DNA of 64,000 bases from Zanthoxylum bungeanum (GCA_019454045.1 SKCR01026789.1:1-64000), one strand, 5' to 3'; shown: positions 11,995 to 25,200, numbered from the stretch's first letter. Numbers and translations are program-made. Notes: a model not told the origin generated them from the letters alone.

Positions 11995-14041
11995 TGTTGG
12001 ATTTTCTATAGGTCCCAAGATCAAATCTAAGCATGAAACACAAGCGAATACAACGACGAAGTTGCGGAATACTTACATCGAGCGGTTGAGAGACGATTTG
12101 GGCAACAAAATTCGCACTTCACTGCCCACTGCCACTGCTCACGTTTGTTCACTGTCATGGCCTCCAATGTTCTGTTTTGGTCACCAAAATCAAGCTCCAA
12201 GCTTTCCGAAATGGTTCTCGACTCATGGGGGACTTCCCTATCACCTTCGCATTGATCCCGGAGTGTGCTAGCACTCTTGTTTTGCCACAAAACCACTTGC
12301 TTACCTCCATTTTCTCTTGATTCTTCACGGCAGTTCACTGCCCATTTTGAACCAGAAAATGGCGTGAGATGAGAGGAAGAAATGTGTTTCCAAAACGTAA
12401 AGAGAGAGAGAGAGTTGTTAAAAAAATGTAAAAAGTGTACTAGGTTTATATTATTTCAAAAATTAATAAACCATATCCACTTTTCATTTGAAAAAGTCAA
12501 GCATTTAAATGCTTCAACTACCTCTATCAATCACCATCAATCACATCAATCAATCTTGTCAAGTCACATCACTCAAAGTGACAAGTGATTTGACGCTTGA
12601 TGCGACTAGCGATTTGACGCTTGATTTGACGAGCCGCGCTCGAATTCGAAATGCGAATGCGCTCGTAAATAATCTCGGGCTCGGATTCGCTAATTCTAAA
12701 TTAACGAATTTTCCGTCGCGTCGTAATTAAATGATTACGCCTAGCGAAATCACCATTCACGTCGCTAACGAATTAATTCTAAATTAATTCGCTCGCCCGA
12801 ATTAAAATCTAATTTTAATTCCGCGTCGAAATCTAATTTCGTTTAATATATCAAATATATTAATTCTTCGATTAATTCCAAATTAATCGTTCTCTCTCTT
12901 TAATGATATTTTATCCCAGATAAAATATCTCCATAATTAATCCCAGATTAATTTTCTCTCTCATCTTATTAATCCCAGATTAATATAAGTGCGAGTCATA
13001 CGTCATCGGTGAATCTTTGGGAAGCGACCCATGAGATCCCCGGATAATTCGGTAGTAAATACGGTCGTCGGAGTATCCGAATCACGTACGTACCAAGTAC
13101 TACGTTCTACACCGATTTACGAGACACAATCGGCTTCTAGCAAAGCACGAAGTCTACCCAATTCTCCGGTCATATTCATCTAAGAATATTTAAGATCTGT
13201 ATCAAGCGTAGTATACCAAGTATTGTGTATATCGGCCCAGTATCGGATAGTCACGTGCTAGGGCTGGGGCTGGATAAGTGTCTGCCCCGTCCGAAGCACA
13301 TGTCGGATGTCTGGTAACTAGTCTCTATAATCGGATATGCATGACCTAGTCATAATATCCCGATGGTTGCGCAACACTTAAGAGCACTAATACCGTATCA
13401 TGCGTGACATCATCTCCACTATGACTGAAGTGATACTTCTGTCTTGACATCACACCCAATACTCTACAGATTCTCAATATACCCAGCAGTTGGCGTACAT
13501 AGAACCGGTTAGAGTCCTAGACGACCTCAACTAAAGTATATTGATTGTCGTAAGCATTAGAGGTGCAAGTCTCAGGTTAAGACCAATACACCTACCCTGA
13601 TGTCGGACTCCCATAGACACATAGTCATAATACCAATGGGATTCCGAGGGGTCTATCCAGAGCGAAGCTGTTTCCCGTACCATCGGTGAAACACAACCTC
13701 CTATCGCACTTGCATAAGTATCCAATACTTAAATATATGAGAACTATGTCGTTGTGCCCTCACAACGCGCACAAGTGCAATACTAGCCTATTCCGCATTA
13801 TCGATGTCCTGTCTCGATAATACTCCGGCTAGGGATATTTAATGATTAATCCTTCGTGGACTGATACTGTCTCATATCATTCTCAATCCAGGAACTAATC
13901 ATATGGACCTCTCCTCATTTATATATCTATGGTGATCTAATCACAAATGATGAGAGTGCAATTTCCTTGTCACATAGTTAATTTGTACAACAACACCGTG
14001 ATCTGTACAAATAGTGACGCTATGGGTCATATTATCCAACA
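11995..14041 (-). mobile_element. solo copia LTR 1, TSD tatgg
   Basis: Termini TGTTGG and CCAACA with the direct repeat tatgg at 11990-11994 and 14042-14046. The body aligns by eye over its whole length with the 5' LTR of the copia element at 20172-22252, in reverse orientation (for example the gctatgggtcat segment near 14022 and the taaattaattcgctcgcc segment near 12780). No internal region is present. Confidence 0.9.
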
Positions 14042-14046
14042 TATGG

Positions 14047-15077
14047 ATGGCTTATTGTTGCTATGAGTGCGTGGAGAGAGGAGAGAGGGACACAAGGGCT
14101 GCTAGTGGTTTTGGCGTAAGGCTTTCTGATTCGTCCTAGTGTGGTTCACGTAATTGTGCTTGGCATGTGAGGCTATAGTTTATTGTTTGTTTGTGGCGTG
14201 GAGCTGGGTTGGTGAAGAGTTTATTGGCTGTGTATTTGTGGTCGATGTGGGAGTTGAGTTTCACATGTGCGTATGAAGGGTTAAATCGGTGGAGGGCCTT
14301 GAGTCGAGAGTGTGGCTGTTTTCCTTGTGGCTATGCGAGAAAGGGAAACTGGGCGTGACGGGTTGGTTTGTTGGTTTCATTTCAAAGTCAGGGTTGGTTG
14401 CTGGTCGTTACTGGCGAGAGGGCAGAGAGAAGGAGTGGCGTGAGGATTAGGGTTTAATGGTTCTGTTTGTTGTTGTTGGTGTGTACCTTGATGAGAGGCG
14501 TGAGATGGCTGATGAGGGATTAGGGTTTTCTTGTGTTTGTGCAGAGAGAGAGAACCGTGGGGTGAAAGAGATGATGCCGAGAGTTTAGGGTTTATTTGAT
14601 GTGTTTTTTTGTGAGAATGAGCCAGAGGTGTGAAGGGTTGGTTTATGCTTCTTTTTATAGGCAAGGGTTGGGGTTATCCTATTGTGAAAAAGGAAAGAAT
14701 ATTGTGTAATTATGAGAGGATGTTTAATTTGTGTGTCATAAGGAAAGAATCTCTCCAAATTAGGAAGGTAATTTGATTTGATTTGATTTTATTTTATTTA
14801 GTTTAGGAATGTGATTTAATTTAATTAGGAAGGTGATTGATGAGATTTGATTTGAATCTTTTAATTTGGGAAGGTGATTTGGCTTGATTTCAACATGTGT
14901 TTAATGTGTGAATTTGTTATTTTGGAATTCTTTGGGCGTGAATTAGAGGCTTTTGACGTGGGTTTGGTTCTTTTTGGTGGGCTTGGTGTGTGTTGCGGGG
15001 GTTTTGGGCCAATGATGTGTGGCTTGCGGGGGTTTTGGGTCAAGGTGTGTTTTAAAACAGATATCCAATGAGCGAAC
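14047..15077 (-). other. U3/R part of the Tat-like LTR between two solo LTRs
   Basis: Stretch of the host LTR. On the minus strand it contains the TATA box, then a pyrimidine-rich, aaccctaa-rich transcribed segment. Short open frames here (for example 14377-14664) are simple-sequence artefacts of LTR DNA and I do not call them genes. Confidence 0.7.
14652..14659 (-). promoter_or_regulatory. TATA box of the minus-strand Tat-like LTR
   Basis: Reads TATAAAAA on the minus strand in the context gcctataaaaagaagc, the same context as the box in the 3' LTR of the plus copy at 40531. Confidence 0.6.
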
Positions 15078-17094
15078 TGTTGGAGTTTTCTACGGTCCCG
15101 AGGATCGAATAACAAGCAAGAAACATATGCGAATACATAAAGGAGTTGCGGAATACTCACAATGATCGGTTGAGGTGATGCGGCGAAGAATAAAACTTTT
15201 TAAGCCCTTTGAACCCTCATAGGTGTCACGGCGAACTGCAGTTTTAGCTCCTCCAATTCGGCCATGGATCTCCATCAAGCTCCAAGCTTTGTGTTGAAAT
15301 TCCATGCTCACATGTGTGGTTCCCTATCACCTTCGCGTGACTCCGATTGTGTGCTAGCACTTGGTGATTTTTGCCGCAAAAATCACCTTGGAACTTCTCC
15401 TTATTCTCGGCAGTGAGGCAGAAAACAGAAGAGAATTTCAGCCCATTGGGCGTGTGAGAGAGATGAAGTGAGGAAGAGAGAGTGCTTTTGGTTGAGTGGT
15501 AGGTTTGTGTATCTAATACACAAATTCAATTTCCAAAATTAATTACCAATTTTCTCTTTCCAAAAGTCAAGCATTAAAGCTTGCCAACTACCACCATCAA
15601 TCATGAATAGTGACATGGTGTCAATCACTCAAAGTGAAAGACATCTATCACTTGGTTGATGATTGATGTGACGCTAAATGTGACTTGCGGGTCCCACTTC
15701 GATTCTAAATGCGAATGGTTCCGCAAACACTCTTGGGCTTGGGTTCGCTAATTCCAAATTAACGAATTTTCCGTTGCGACGTAATTAAAAGATTATGCCT
15801 AGCGAAATCACTATTCACGTCGCTAACGAATTAATTCTAAATTAACTCGTTCGCCCGAATTAAAATCTAATTTTAATTTCGCGTCGTAATCCAATTTCGT
15901 ATAATGTATCAAATATATTATTTTATCGATTAATTCCAAATTAATCGTTATCTCTCTTTAATTAATATTTTATCCCAGATAAAATATCTCTGTAATTAAT
16001 CCCAGATTAATTTTCTCTCTCGTCTAATTAATCCCAGATTAATTAAAGTGCGAGTCATACGTCATCGGTGAATCTTCGGGAAGCGACCCATGAGATCCCC
16101 GGATATGTTGGCAGTAAATCCGGTTGTCGGACTATCCGAACACGTAAGTACCTAGTACTACGTTTGTACCGATTTACAAGACAAGGTTGGCTTCTAGCAA
16201 AGCGCCATGCCTACCCAATTCTCCAGAAATATCCTTATAGGAATATGTGATATATATCAGGCGTAGTATACGTAGTATTGCGTATCTCGATCCAGTATCG
16301 GATGTCACATGCTAGGCCTGGGGCTAAAATTGTGTATACCCCCTACGAAGCACATATTGGATCTCTGGTAACTAGTCTCTATAATCGGATAAACATGACC
16401 TAGTCATTCTATCCCGATGACTGCAGTACATAAGAGCACTAGTTCCGTATCATTCGTGACCATCATCTCCACTATGACTGGAGTGATACTTTCGTCTCGA
16501 CATCACACCCAACACACTATGATTCTCAATATACCCAGCAGAGGCGTACACAGAACCTGTTAAATCCCTGGACGACCTAAAACCAAAGTATATTGATTGT
16601 CGCAAGTATTAGCGGTGCAAGTCTCAAGTTAAGACCAAATACACCTACCCTGATTTCGGACTTCCATAGACACATAGTCATACTACCAATGGAATTCTGA
16701 GGGGTCTATCCAGAGCGAAGTTATTTTCCGTACCATCGGTAAAACACAACCTCCTACTACACTTGCATGAGTATCATATACCCAAATATATGAGAACTAT
16801 GATGTTATGCCATCACAACGCGCACAAGTGTAATATTAGTCTTTTACGCATTATCGATGTCCAATCTCGATAATGCTCTGACTAGGGATATTTAATGATT
16901 AAACCTTCGCGGATTGATAGTGTCTCATATCATCTCAATCCAGGTACTAATCACAAGGACCTCCTATCATTTATACATCTTGGTGATCTAATAACAAATG
17001 ATAAGAGAGCAATTTCCTTTGTCACATAGTTAATTTGTACAACAACACCATGATCTGTACAAATAGTGACGCTATGGGTCATAACTGTCCAACA
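15078..17094 (-). mobile_element. solo copia LTR 2, near-perfect TSD (cgaac / caaac)
   Basis: Termini TGTTGG and CCAACA; the flanking pentamers cgaac (15073-15077) and caaac (17095-17099) differ at one position. The same LTR family as solo LTR 1 and the element at 20172, in reverse orientation. The Tat-like LTR sequence continues on both sides. Confidence 0.85.
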
Positions 17095-17253
17095 CAAACC
17101 CCACAGCTAAGCAAATGAATTTAGTCCAACAAGATATGGATTTCTGACTTTTCCCTTCTGACGTCCGTTTCCCGCGACTTCCAAAACTTAAAGAGGAGTG
17201 CCTCCGTACGAGACTCATCATTGGGTCTTACATGCAAAAATATAGTGCCTACA

Positions 17254-17269
17254 GTCACCCTCACTTTGA
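17254..17269 (-). other. polypurine tract of the minus-strand Tat-like element
   Basis: On the minus strand aaagtgagggtgac lies directly before the LTR start, matching aaagtgggggcgac at 40044-40057 in the plus copy. It primes plus-strand DNA synthesis in LTR elements. Confidence 0.7.
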
Positions 17270-17595
17270 TGGGAATTGTGCAGTGTATAATAGTGACAAT
17301 CTTATCAAAGTTATGCAATGCATTTTTACTTACCTGGCTCGCCAGCTGCCACCTGACTTGCCTGCTGCTTTGAACTGAGTTGATGTGGTGTTGAGGTGCT
17401 GCGACCTCGAAGTTCATCCCTGTAAGATGTTACGATCTCTAGGAATCACTACCGAACTGAACTGATGAGAGGTGGTCCATTTTCGAACCGTTACTGAGTT
17501 GAGATTATGATCCATTTCCAAATTGTTCTCCATTTCTGGAGTGCCATTTTTGACATGCTAAACCTCATTTCCGAAGTGTCGCGATTGCGATAGTT

Positions 17596-18205
17596 GTCCA
17601 TTTCCGAACTGTGCTCCATTTTTAGAGTGCCATTTTAGGCGTCTGATGTGATAGTGGTCCATTTCTGAATCGTGCTCCATTTTCGGAGTGCCATTTTCGG
17701 CGTCTGATGTGATAGTGGTCCATTTCCGAACCGTGCTCCATTTTCGGAGTGCCATTTTCGGCGTCTGATGTGATATTGGTCCATTTCCGAACCGTGCTCC
17801 ATTTTCGGAGTGCCATTTTCGGCGTCTGATGTGATAGTGGTCCATTTCCGAACCGTGCTCCATTTTCGGAGTGCCATTTTCGGCGTCTGATGTGATAGTG
17901 GTCCATTTTCGAACCGTGCTCCATTTTCGGAGTGCCATTTTCGGCGTCTGATGTGATATTGGTCCATTTCCGAACCGTTACTGATGATATGGTCCATTTT
18001 CGAACCGTTACTGATTAGATGGTCCATTTTCGAACCGTTACTGATGGGATGTGGCTCATTTTTGAACCGTTACTTGATGGGAGATGGCTCATTTTTTAAC
18101 CGTTACTTGATGAGATGGTCCATTTTCGAATCGTTACTGATGAGAGATGGCTCATTTTTTAACCGTTACTGATGAGAGATGCTTCATTTTTGAACCGTTA
18201 CTTGA
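17596..18205 (-). repeat. 61-bp tandem array passing into about 30-bp units
   Basis: Six units of exactly 61 bases start at 17596, 17657, 17718, 17779, 17840 and 17901, each of the form gtccatttccgaaccgtgct, then ccattttcggagtgccattt, then tcggcgtctgatgtgatag. From about 17962 the array continues as shorter units of about 29-31 bases built from only the ggtccattttcgaaccgtta part. It lies in the 3' non-coding region of the minus-strand Tat-like element. Because 61 is not a multiple of three, long open frames appear in all three minus frames; these are not genes. Confidence 0.95.
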
Positions 18206-19590
18206 GTTGAGATTGATGGCGAGGCGCTGTGACCCTGAGTCTTGTTCCCGAATTGAGTTTGTCTTTGCCGCTTTTTCCTTTTCTTACTTCAAAAAAACAT
18301 GCGAATACAAAACAAAAATTACATGTATGTGATATGTATGGATGTATGTATGGATGTAATTCCTATTCCGAGGGGTTAGGCCTTCCTTGTGCTCTTTGGT
18401 GCCATTTACATATAAAATTCTTTGGTCGCCCCCTGGGTCTTCTTATAATTTCCTTCGGCCGGTTCTTTTCTGGTGATTGCTCAGTTCACTTTTGTCTTCA
18501 TGGCTCAAGTTCGTGTTATATCCCTTATTTGCGGGGTGGTAGACTGGTCGCCCCCAGTCTTGATTTAGCTTTCTGCTCTCCGCTGCTTGCATTAGGTCAA
18601 GGTGGACCACATGATATGGCATTCTATATCATCATATTATATCACATGCTACGAAATAGTCCCAATAGTTACACATATCATTGTCCTCAAAGAATGCTCA
18701 GTAATGAGACCAGATAACCTTCAAAACACTCAATGCAACTCAAATCCAAGTCTTTGAATAAATGATATAAGCCAGATTCAAAGTGTGTGTGTGCAAACGT
18801 TCTTTCATAGCTTGATCCTTAAGTAAACCAACTCAATGATTTCGTTTCAAAAATCGGGATCGATGGGTCAAACCAACCTAGATGTCTCAATTATGCTCTG
18901 CAATTGCTTTTCCTAGCTCAATGTGGTATGGTTTTCTTTTTCTTTTGTCTCGCTCTTTTTTCTTTTCATTTTGAACTTCTTCTTTTTTTCTTTTCTTTTC
19001 TTTTCTTTTTCTTTTTTTTCTTTCTTTCTTTTCTTTCAACACACCTACCCTTTAAGGTAGCATTTCTCCTCATGGTGGTCCTAATACTCGCCCATGGGTA
19101 GCTTCACGCTTATCGGTTATAAGTGGTTTAATTCTTTTCTTTAGAGACCGCTTTCTTTCTTTTTTCATTTTCAACCATACCACACATCATAACACAAGCA
19201 AATCAGGATAGACATTTAGGTAAATGGTCATTCACCGACCTACAATTTCTTCAACTAGTCACTTTGCTAATTACTCAGGTTTTCACTGCTAAGAACCATA
19301 ATTAAGTGCTTACGAGTCTAACATAGATCAATTACTCAAAGTATGAGATAAAAGCACATCAAGAGTTTATCGTTTCTAAGATTTCTCCCTAAAGCAAACT
19401 ATTTCGTCATTGGACTTATGCCTAACTATTAAGGACTAAGAACACATAATTTTTTTTTCTTCTTCTTTTTTTTTTTTTTTTTTCACAATGGTCTTTCTAT
19501 CATTGCCATAAATTTTTCTGTTCCTCGATTTCCTTTTCCCCAATATACATGTTTGCTAAACTCTTCTTTGACAAGTCTTCTTTTTCCTAA
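18206..19590 (-). other. 3' non-coding region of the minus-strand Tat-like element
   Basis: The part at 19050-19270 aligns in reverse with 38075-38310 of the plus copy (the segment aagcgtgaagctacccatgg is almost identical). Long pyrimidine tracts occupy 18936-19035 and 19445-19485. A long plus-strand open frame at 18904-19101 is just the pyrimidine tract. No gene seen. Confidence 0.65.
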
Positions 19591-20171
19591 CCCAACGGAT
19601 ATCTATGATGGCTTTTAAGACACGGGGTTAACATGATGCGTGTATGCATGAGATGCATGAGATGCGTGTGATCTATGAGATATAATATGCATGTGGTTGT
19701 CAAAAGCATAAAGGGGCAACTTCTATAAGTCATACAACTATGGTTCACATGTGGGTTTATGAGAGTGTAGACAAAGGCTCCCGCTGGCGAAGGATTGCCC
19801 ACAACTAGGTCTCCTCACTCAATGGTTCAAGCGACCAAGTGAGCGCACCTTTTTTATACCCTAAGGTACGTGCCAACGAGTGATAATGCATGACTGACTG
19901 TCAGATGGATTTCCTATTGAAGATTCCCCAGAGGGAGGGTGGAGCGAACTCTCTTAAATACCCAAGCCTCTTAGGCTCTTATCGCCTTGGTGACAGGAAT
20001 AACCAATAGGTCCTCCAAATTAGTCCATCACGGTGATCTTCGGGTAAATGATCATCTAAGTGTCTTCACAGCTTTTCCTCTCAGCTATAGAAATGTATTG
20101 AATGATGAAAGACACCAAACCATTACCTAGCTTTAATAATGCCTTTGATTAAACCCCTTCAACCCATTTTA
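19591..20171 (-). other. 5' leader of the minus-strand Tat-like element
   Basis: Aligns in reverse with 30685-31550 of the plus copy, for example the ggcttgggtacttaagagag segment (30872) and the aaaaggtgcactcacttggt segment (30988). Just beyond it, near 19551, a short frame starting MYIGEKEIEEQ takes the place of the gag start and soon ends, marking the left edge of the gag-pol deletion. Confidence 0.65.
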
Positions 20172-22252
20172 TGTTGGACAATTATGACCCATAGCGTCAC
20201 TATTTGTACAGATCACGGTGTTGTTGTACAAATTAACTATGTGACAAAGGAGATTTCACTCTTATCATTTGTGATTAGATCACCTAGATATATAAATTAT
20301 GAGAGGTCCTTGTGATTTGTTCCTGGACGGAGAATGATATGAGACAGTATCAGTCCACGTAGGATAAATCATTAAATATCCCTAGTTAGAGCATTATCGA
20401 GATTGGACATCGATGAATGCGTAAAAGACTAGTATTACACTTGTGCGCGTTGTGAGGGCACAACGGCATAATTCTCATATGTTTGGGTATATGATACTCA
20501 TGCAAGTGTAATACGAGGTTGTGTTTTACCGATGGTACGGGAAACAGCTTCACTCTGGATAAGACCTCCTCGGAATTCCATTGGTAGTATGACTATGTGT
20601 CTATGGAAGTCCGAAATCAGGGTAGGTGTATTTGGTCTTAACCTGAGACTTGCACCGCTAATACTTGCGACAATCAATATACTTTGGTTGAGGTCGTCCA
20701 AGGCTTTAACTGGTTTTGTGTACGTCAATACTGGGTATATTGAGAATCGTAGTGTGTTAGGTGTGATGTCAAGACGGAAGTGTCACTCCAGTCATATGGA
20801 GTTGATGATCGCGCAGGGATACAGAACTGGTTCTCTAAATAAGGTTGCAACCGTCGGGATAATATGACTTGGTCATGATTATCCGATATTAAAGAGACTA
20901 GTTGCTAGTAATCCGATATATGCTTCGTACGGGGCAGACACTGTACCAGCCCCAGGCCTCGCATGTGATCATCCGATACTGGACAGAAATACGCAATACT
21001 ACGTATACTACCCCTGATACAGATCCTTTATTCCTGTAAGGATATTTCCGGAGAATTGGGTAGGCATGGCGCTTTGCTAGAGGCCAACCTTGTCTTGTAA
21101 ATCCGTATACACGTAGTACGAGGTACTTACGTGTTCGGATAGTCCGATGACCGATTTTACTGCCAACATATCCGGGGATCTCATGGGTCGCTTCCCAAAG
21201 ATTCACCGATGACGTATGACTCGCACTTTTAATTAATCTGGGATTAATTAGATGAGAGAGAAAATTAATCTGGGATTAATTACCGAGATATTTTATCTGG
21301 GATAAAATATCATTTAAAGAGAGATAACGATTAATTTGGAATTAATCGATTAATTAATATATTCGATATATTAAACGAAATTGGATTTCGATGCGGAATT
21401 AAAATTAGATTTTAATTCGGGCGAACGAATTAATTTAGAATTAATTCGTTAGCGACGTGAATAGTAATTATGCTTGGCATGATTATTTAATTAAATTAGA
21501 TTTAATTACGATGCAACGGAAAGTTCGTTAATTTGTAATTAGCGAACCCGAGCCCGAGATTTTTTGCGAGCGCATTCGCATTTCGAATTCGAGTGCGGCA
21601 CGCAAATTAAATCAAGTGTCAAATCGCTAGTCGCAACTAGCGTCACATCATTCGTCAATCAAGTGATGGATGTCTTTCACTTTGAGTGATTGACGCCAGT
21701 CACTATTCACTGATTAATGGAAAGTTGATGTGTGTGGTTGGCATTGAAGGCTTTGGTTTTTGGAGGGAAAAATTTTGTATTTGTTTTTGGAAAATATATT
21801 ACCATTTTTTGCTTAACAAAAATACAACACATTTTACTCTTCTCTCTCTCCATTCTCTTCCTCATCTCACGACCACAGTGGGCTATCTTCTTCTGGTTCA
21901 GGCAGTGAACTGTCGTGAGCAGTGAAGGAAAAGGGAAGCAAAGTGCTTGGTTTTTGCGGCAAAAATCAAGAGAGCTAGCACTCCGAGAGACATGCGAAGG
22001 TGATAGGGAAGTCCACCCATGAGCCGGGATTCGTTTGACGAAGCTTGGATCTTGTTCAAGGAGCATCAATGGACGCCAAAATGGAGCAGACCAGTGAGCT
22101 CACTGCCGAGCAGTGAAGAGGCAGAAAGATCAATTTTTGTTGCCCAAATCATCGCTCAACCGATCAATGTGAGTATTCTGCAACTCCCTCGTTGTATTCG
22201 CACGTTTATTTCATGTTTGTTATTTGATCCTATGGAACTAGAAACTCCAACA
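20172..22252 (+). repeat. 5' LTR of the copia element
   Basis: 2081 bases, TGTTGGACAATT at the start and CTCCAACA at the end, followed by the PBS. Its middle part contains many gattaattt/aattaatc motifs with inverted symmetry (about 21230-21440). Plus-strand open frames across it (for example 20532-20867) recur in the 3' LTR and are not genes. Confidence 0.9.
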
Positions 22253-22253
22253 A

Positions 22254-22267
22254 TGGTATCAGAGCGA
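22254..22267 (+). other. primer-binding site, initiator tRNA-Met type
   Basis: tggtatcagagcga starts two bases after the LTR; the first 12 bases are the complement of the 3' end of plant initiator tRNA-Met, the standard primer of copia elements. Confidence 0.85.
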
Positions 22268-25200
22268 GTAAAAGCATGAAATACGTTTAGGGCTTAAAAT
22301 TGGGTAAAATGTGTTTGAGCATGAATTAATGAAATTGGATGATTTAGTATGTTTATAACATGTTTTATTGATGATTGATTGGATCAATTTGATCAAATTT
22401 GGTTTGGAACAAATTTGCCCAAAATCTTGTCTTGGCCGAGAGTTATGCCCTTTGTGTACTTGGTGAATTTTGATTTTTTGATTCACTGGATGAGTTAGAA
22501 TCATTCGGGAATGTTGATTTAATGTCGAATTGGGTTTAATTGGATTGAAACAAATCGGACATAAAATTAACCATATTGCCGAGAACAAAGTAAGCATGTA
22601 TGGGTTTGATTTTTGATTAATTTGTGTTGGACACTAATTGATGTAAATGAGCATGATTAATTAGCCTAATTTGTGTTTTGGAAATATTGATTTGGGTGAT
22701 CAATTATGTTAATGCACTTTGATTAATTAGATTGTGAAATTTGGAATTTTTGTGTTTAATTAAATTGGGCTTGAAATTGTATTTGGGCTTAAATGTTGTT
22801 ATTGGGCTTAATGGGCTTTGTTGTACAAATTTGGGTTAAGGCAAATTGGATTGGACCCAATTGGGCCCAAAACCGCTTCCATAAAGCCCAAATACAACAA
22901 ATAGACCTTTAAAGTTTAATTGGGCCTAATGGGGCAAAATTGATTTAAAGGCTTATGGGGTAATTCCTGGATTGGACTTTGGTTATCGGTTTGACCCGAG
23001 TTGACCAAAAGTCCACGCCTTAAGAAATTAATTAAAAGCCCATTGGACTTTAATTAAATTGACATTGGACGTTAATCGGGCTTTGAGACCCGTAACGATT
23101 AAATTTGGAATTTAAGTCGTAAAGGTTCATTAATAAAGTGCAGTATTTAATTTGGAATTAAATAGCGAATTAGAATTGAATGCATATTAAATTGGATTTA
23201 ATTATGTAGTTTAATTTAATTCGAGAATTCGTACTTTAAGTACTTATTCGCAAAACGAGTTTGACTCGAGCAAAATCAAATCGTTGTTTGAACATTGGAT
23301 GATCACTAATTATCAGATTAATTAATTTGATTAGATTGATTGATAACATGCTTGTGTGAATACATGGTTGCGATACATGAATAATGTATATCGGATGGAT
23401 ATTAGATGGGTGTGATAATTTTAGAAATTGTTGTAATAAATTTGATTTATTAATTGGACCTGCGTGTCCAGCCTTTCACCTCCTTATTCTTTGTATTCTC
23501 TTCTCACATATTCCCCTCAATGTAAATGAGGTTTCTTTAGAAGTGTAGTGTAACGGGTAGAAGTAATACTTGTGCTAGCGGGAGAGAGAAATGAGGAGAG
23601 ATTTGATCTAGGATCAATTGTGTAAAGTATCCATCCGCATATCATTATTATTTAATCATATGCGCTTTATTATGTGTTTAGAATGCATGTTTAAGGGTGT
23701 ATGATGATGAGACCTTAACAAAGATAATAAATTGGTTGCCAATTTGACTAGAAAAACCCTCGTTCAATATTAAGCGTTTTTCCTTCCATTGAGTGATTCT
23801 CACTCAAGATCTGAGACGGCATTTGTTTGTTGGCCAAAGTCAAGACCTTTGTCTGTCGATGATGTGTTTGAATCACCAGAGCTTTGTTCCATATCGGTGT
23901 CTTGTCCAAGTTGTGGTTTTTTGGCCAAAGTCAATACCACTTCTTGTCCATCGACATTGATTACGAAGATTTCCATGGTCAATGGGTCACGCTTGACTGG
24001 GATCACTAAGTTTGTTGTGCCAAAGCCAAGGCTTAGTTGATTCAGAGGAAAAAGGTTAGGTAATACATTGGATGTATTGGCATATATTTGATATATGTTT
24101 CGGACTTGGATGTCCCCCTACCGGATCTAGGAATTGGATTGGATCCAATCGATCTTAGAGATCTACCTAGTTAATTATCATACAATTTGTTGGCCAAAGT
24201 CAAGATTGTGTGATATTTAACGGGATCCTAGCCCACTAGGAAACACGGTTTCCCGAGTACTCGACAGAGGGTTAGAGGCTCGCCGAAAAATAGTGGGAGG
24301 CAAGAATTGAATTTGCAATATTCGTTCAATTACTCGCCATACGCGCTCAAAACAAATATCTTTCGTCAAATAAATTAAATGTTAGTTGGACTAATATTTA
24401 AATTGTTGTTTTAATATATAGTTGGACTATATTCAAACAATTCATTTATATTAGATTATATAATTGGATTATAATAATCAATATATTTGATTTAATTAAT
24501 TATAGTTGATTAAAATAGTTGGACTATAATAATCATTATATTTAATAGTACCGAAATCGTTGATTAAATAGTTGAACTATTAGAATCAAGATATAAAGTT
24601 GAAAGATTGACGTTTAATACATAATCCTAGGGAAAATGTTTTAAATGGTTTAATTTTCAAATTGGGAATAATATTTCAGGATGGTCCTGGAATTTAATAA
24701 GTTACTTTATTGGTTAAAATAACAAATTAGGCATAAACCCGGAGTTAAGCAAATAGCGGAGCATAATCTTTGGAAGATTTATGTGATGACAACTTAAAGC
24801 TTGTCGCGGTAGATTCCTTAATTTCTGAATTAGAACTAAGGATTAGATCCTTAAAGTATGATAATGAAATTGAAGGATCTTCAAAGATCTATTTATAGAA
24901 TCTTAGAAGTACTAATATTGCAATAGTAAACTCTTGGAGAGTTAATGACTATTCTCAAGGAGATAAAGTCAACGTTTGCAATTAGGCAAGTAGCGCAAGG
25001 TGCACCTTACTTCGATATTCTAGAAGGTCGAAGCTAGGCCAAAGGCTTCTGGAATGTTGAAATAGGCAAAGGCAAAATCATTATAATCTTCTGGGAAGAT
25101 AAAGGACATATCCTAAAATTTCTGCTAAAATGTGGCAAACGGGATCGCGGAAGCGTGACTGCCATTTGGACAAAGCAGACATGAAGGAATTAAAGAACGA

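Larger units (their letters stand above)
10696..17253 (-). repeat. 3' LTR of the minus-strand Tat-like element, interrupted by two solo LTRs
   Basis: On the minus strand the LTR starts TGTAGGCAC directly after a polypurine tract and ends GTCCTACA; the plus copy has the same TGTAGGC start. Without the two insertions and their TSDs the LTR is about 2484 bases, longer than the 1890-base 3' LTR of the plus copy. Segments at 10730-11000 and 11270-11550 align with the plus copy at 41220-41930. A TATAAAAA box on the minus strand lies at 14652-14659, at the place of the TATAAAAA box at 40531 in the other copy. Confidence 0.8.
10696..20171 (-). mobile_element. Tat-like Ty3 element, minus strand, gag-pol deleted
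   Basis: Compared with the plus-strand copy at 29998-41947 this copy has, from right to left: leader (20171 to about 19600), the first few codons of gag, then directly the 3' non-coding region (about 19450-17254, with its own 61-bp tandem array), a polypurine tract, and the 3' LTR (17253-10696) that contains two solo copia LTRs. Everything from gag to integrase is missing, about 6.4 kb relative to the other copy. A copia element inserted in its leader at 20172 and the 5' LTR beyond is absent from the window. The five bases left of its end (10691-10695, accac) are the candidate TSD, with no partner left to verify. Confidence 0.8.

Noticed and set aside
14377..14664. Minus-strand open frame of 95 codons, Ser/Pro/His-rich
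   Set aside because: Pyrimidine-rich transcribed start of the Tat-like LTR; low complexity.
17558..18027. Three overlapping minus-strand open frames of 100-130 codons
   Set aside because: They are an effect of a 61-bp tandem repeat without stops; because 61 is not divisible by three the same unit is read in all frames. No protein family and no start context.
18904..19101. Plus-strand open frame with a long Phe-rich hydrophobic protein
   Set aside because: Translation of a T-rich pyrimidine tract; low complexity, in the non-coding part of an element.
20532..20867. Open frame of 111 codons, repeated at 28441-28719 and 41939-42265
   Set aside because: It recurs because it lies in copies of one copia LTR; not conserved in length and without family resemblance.
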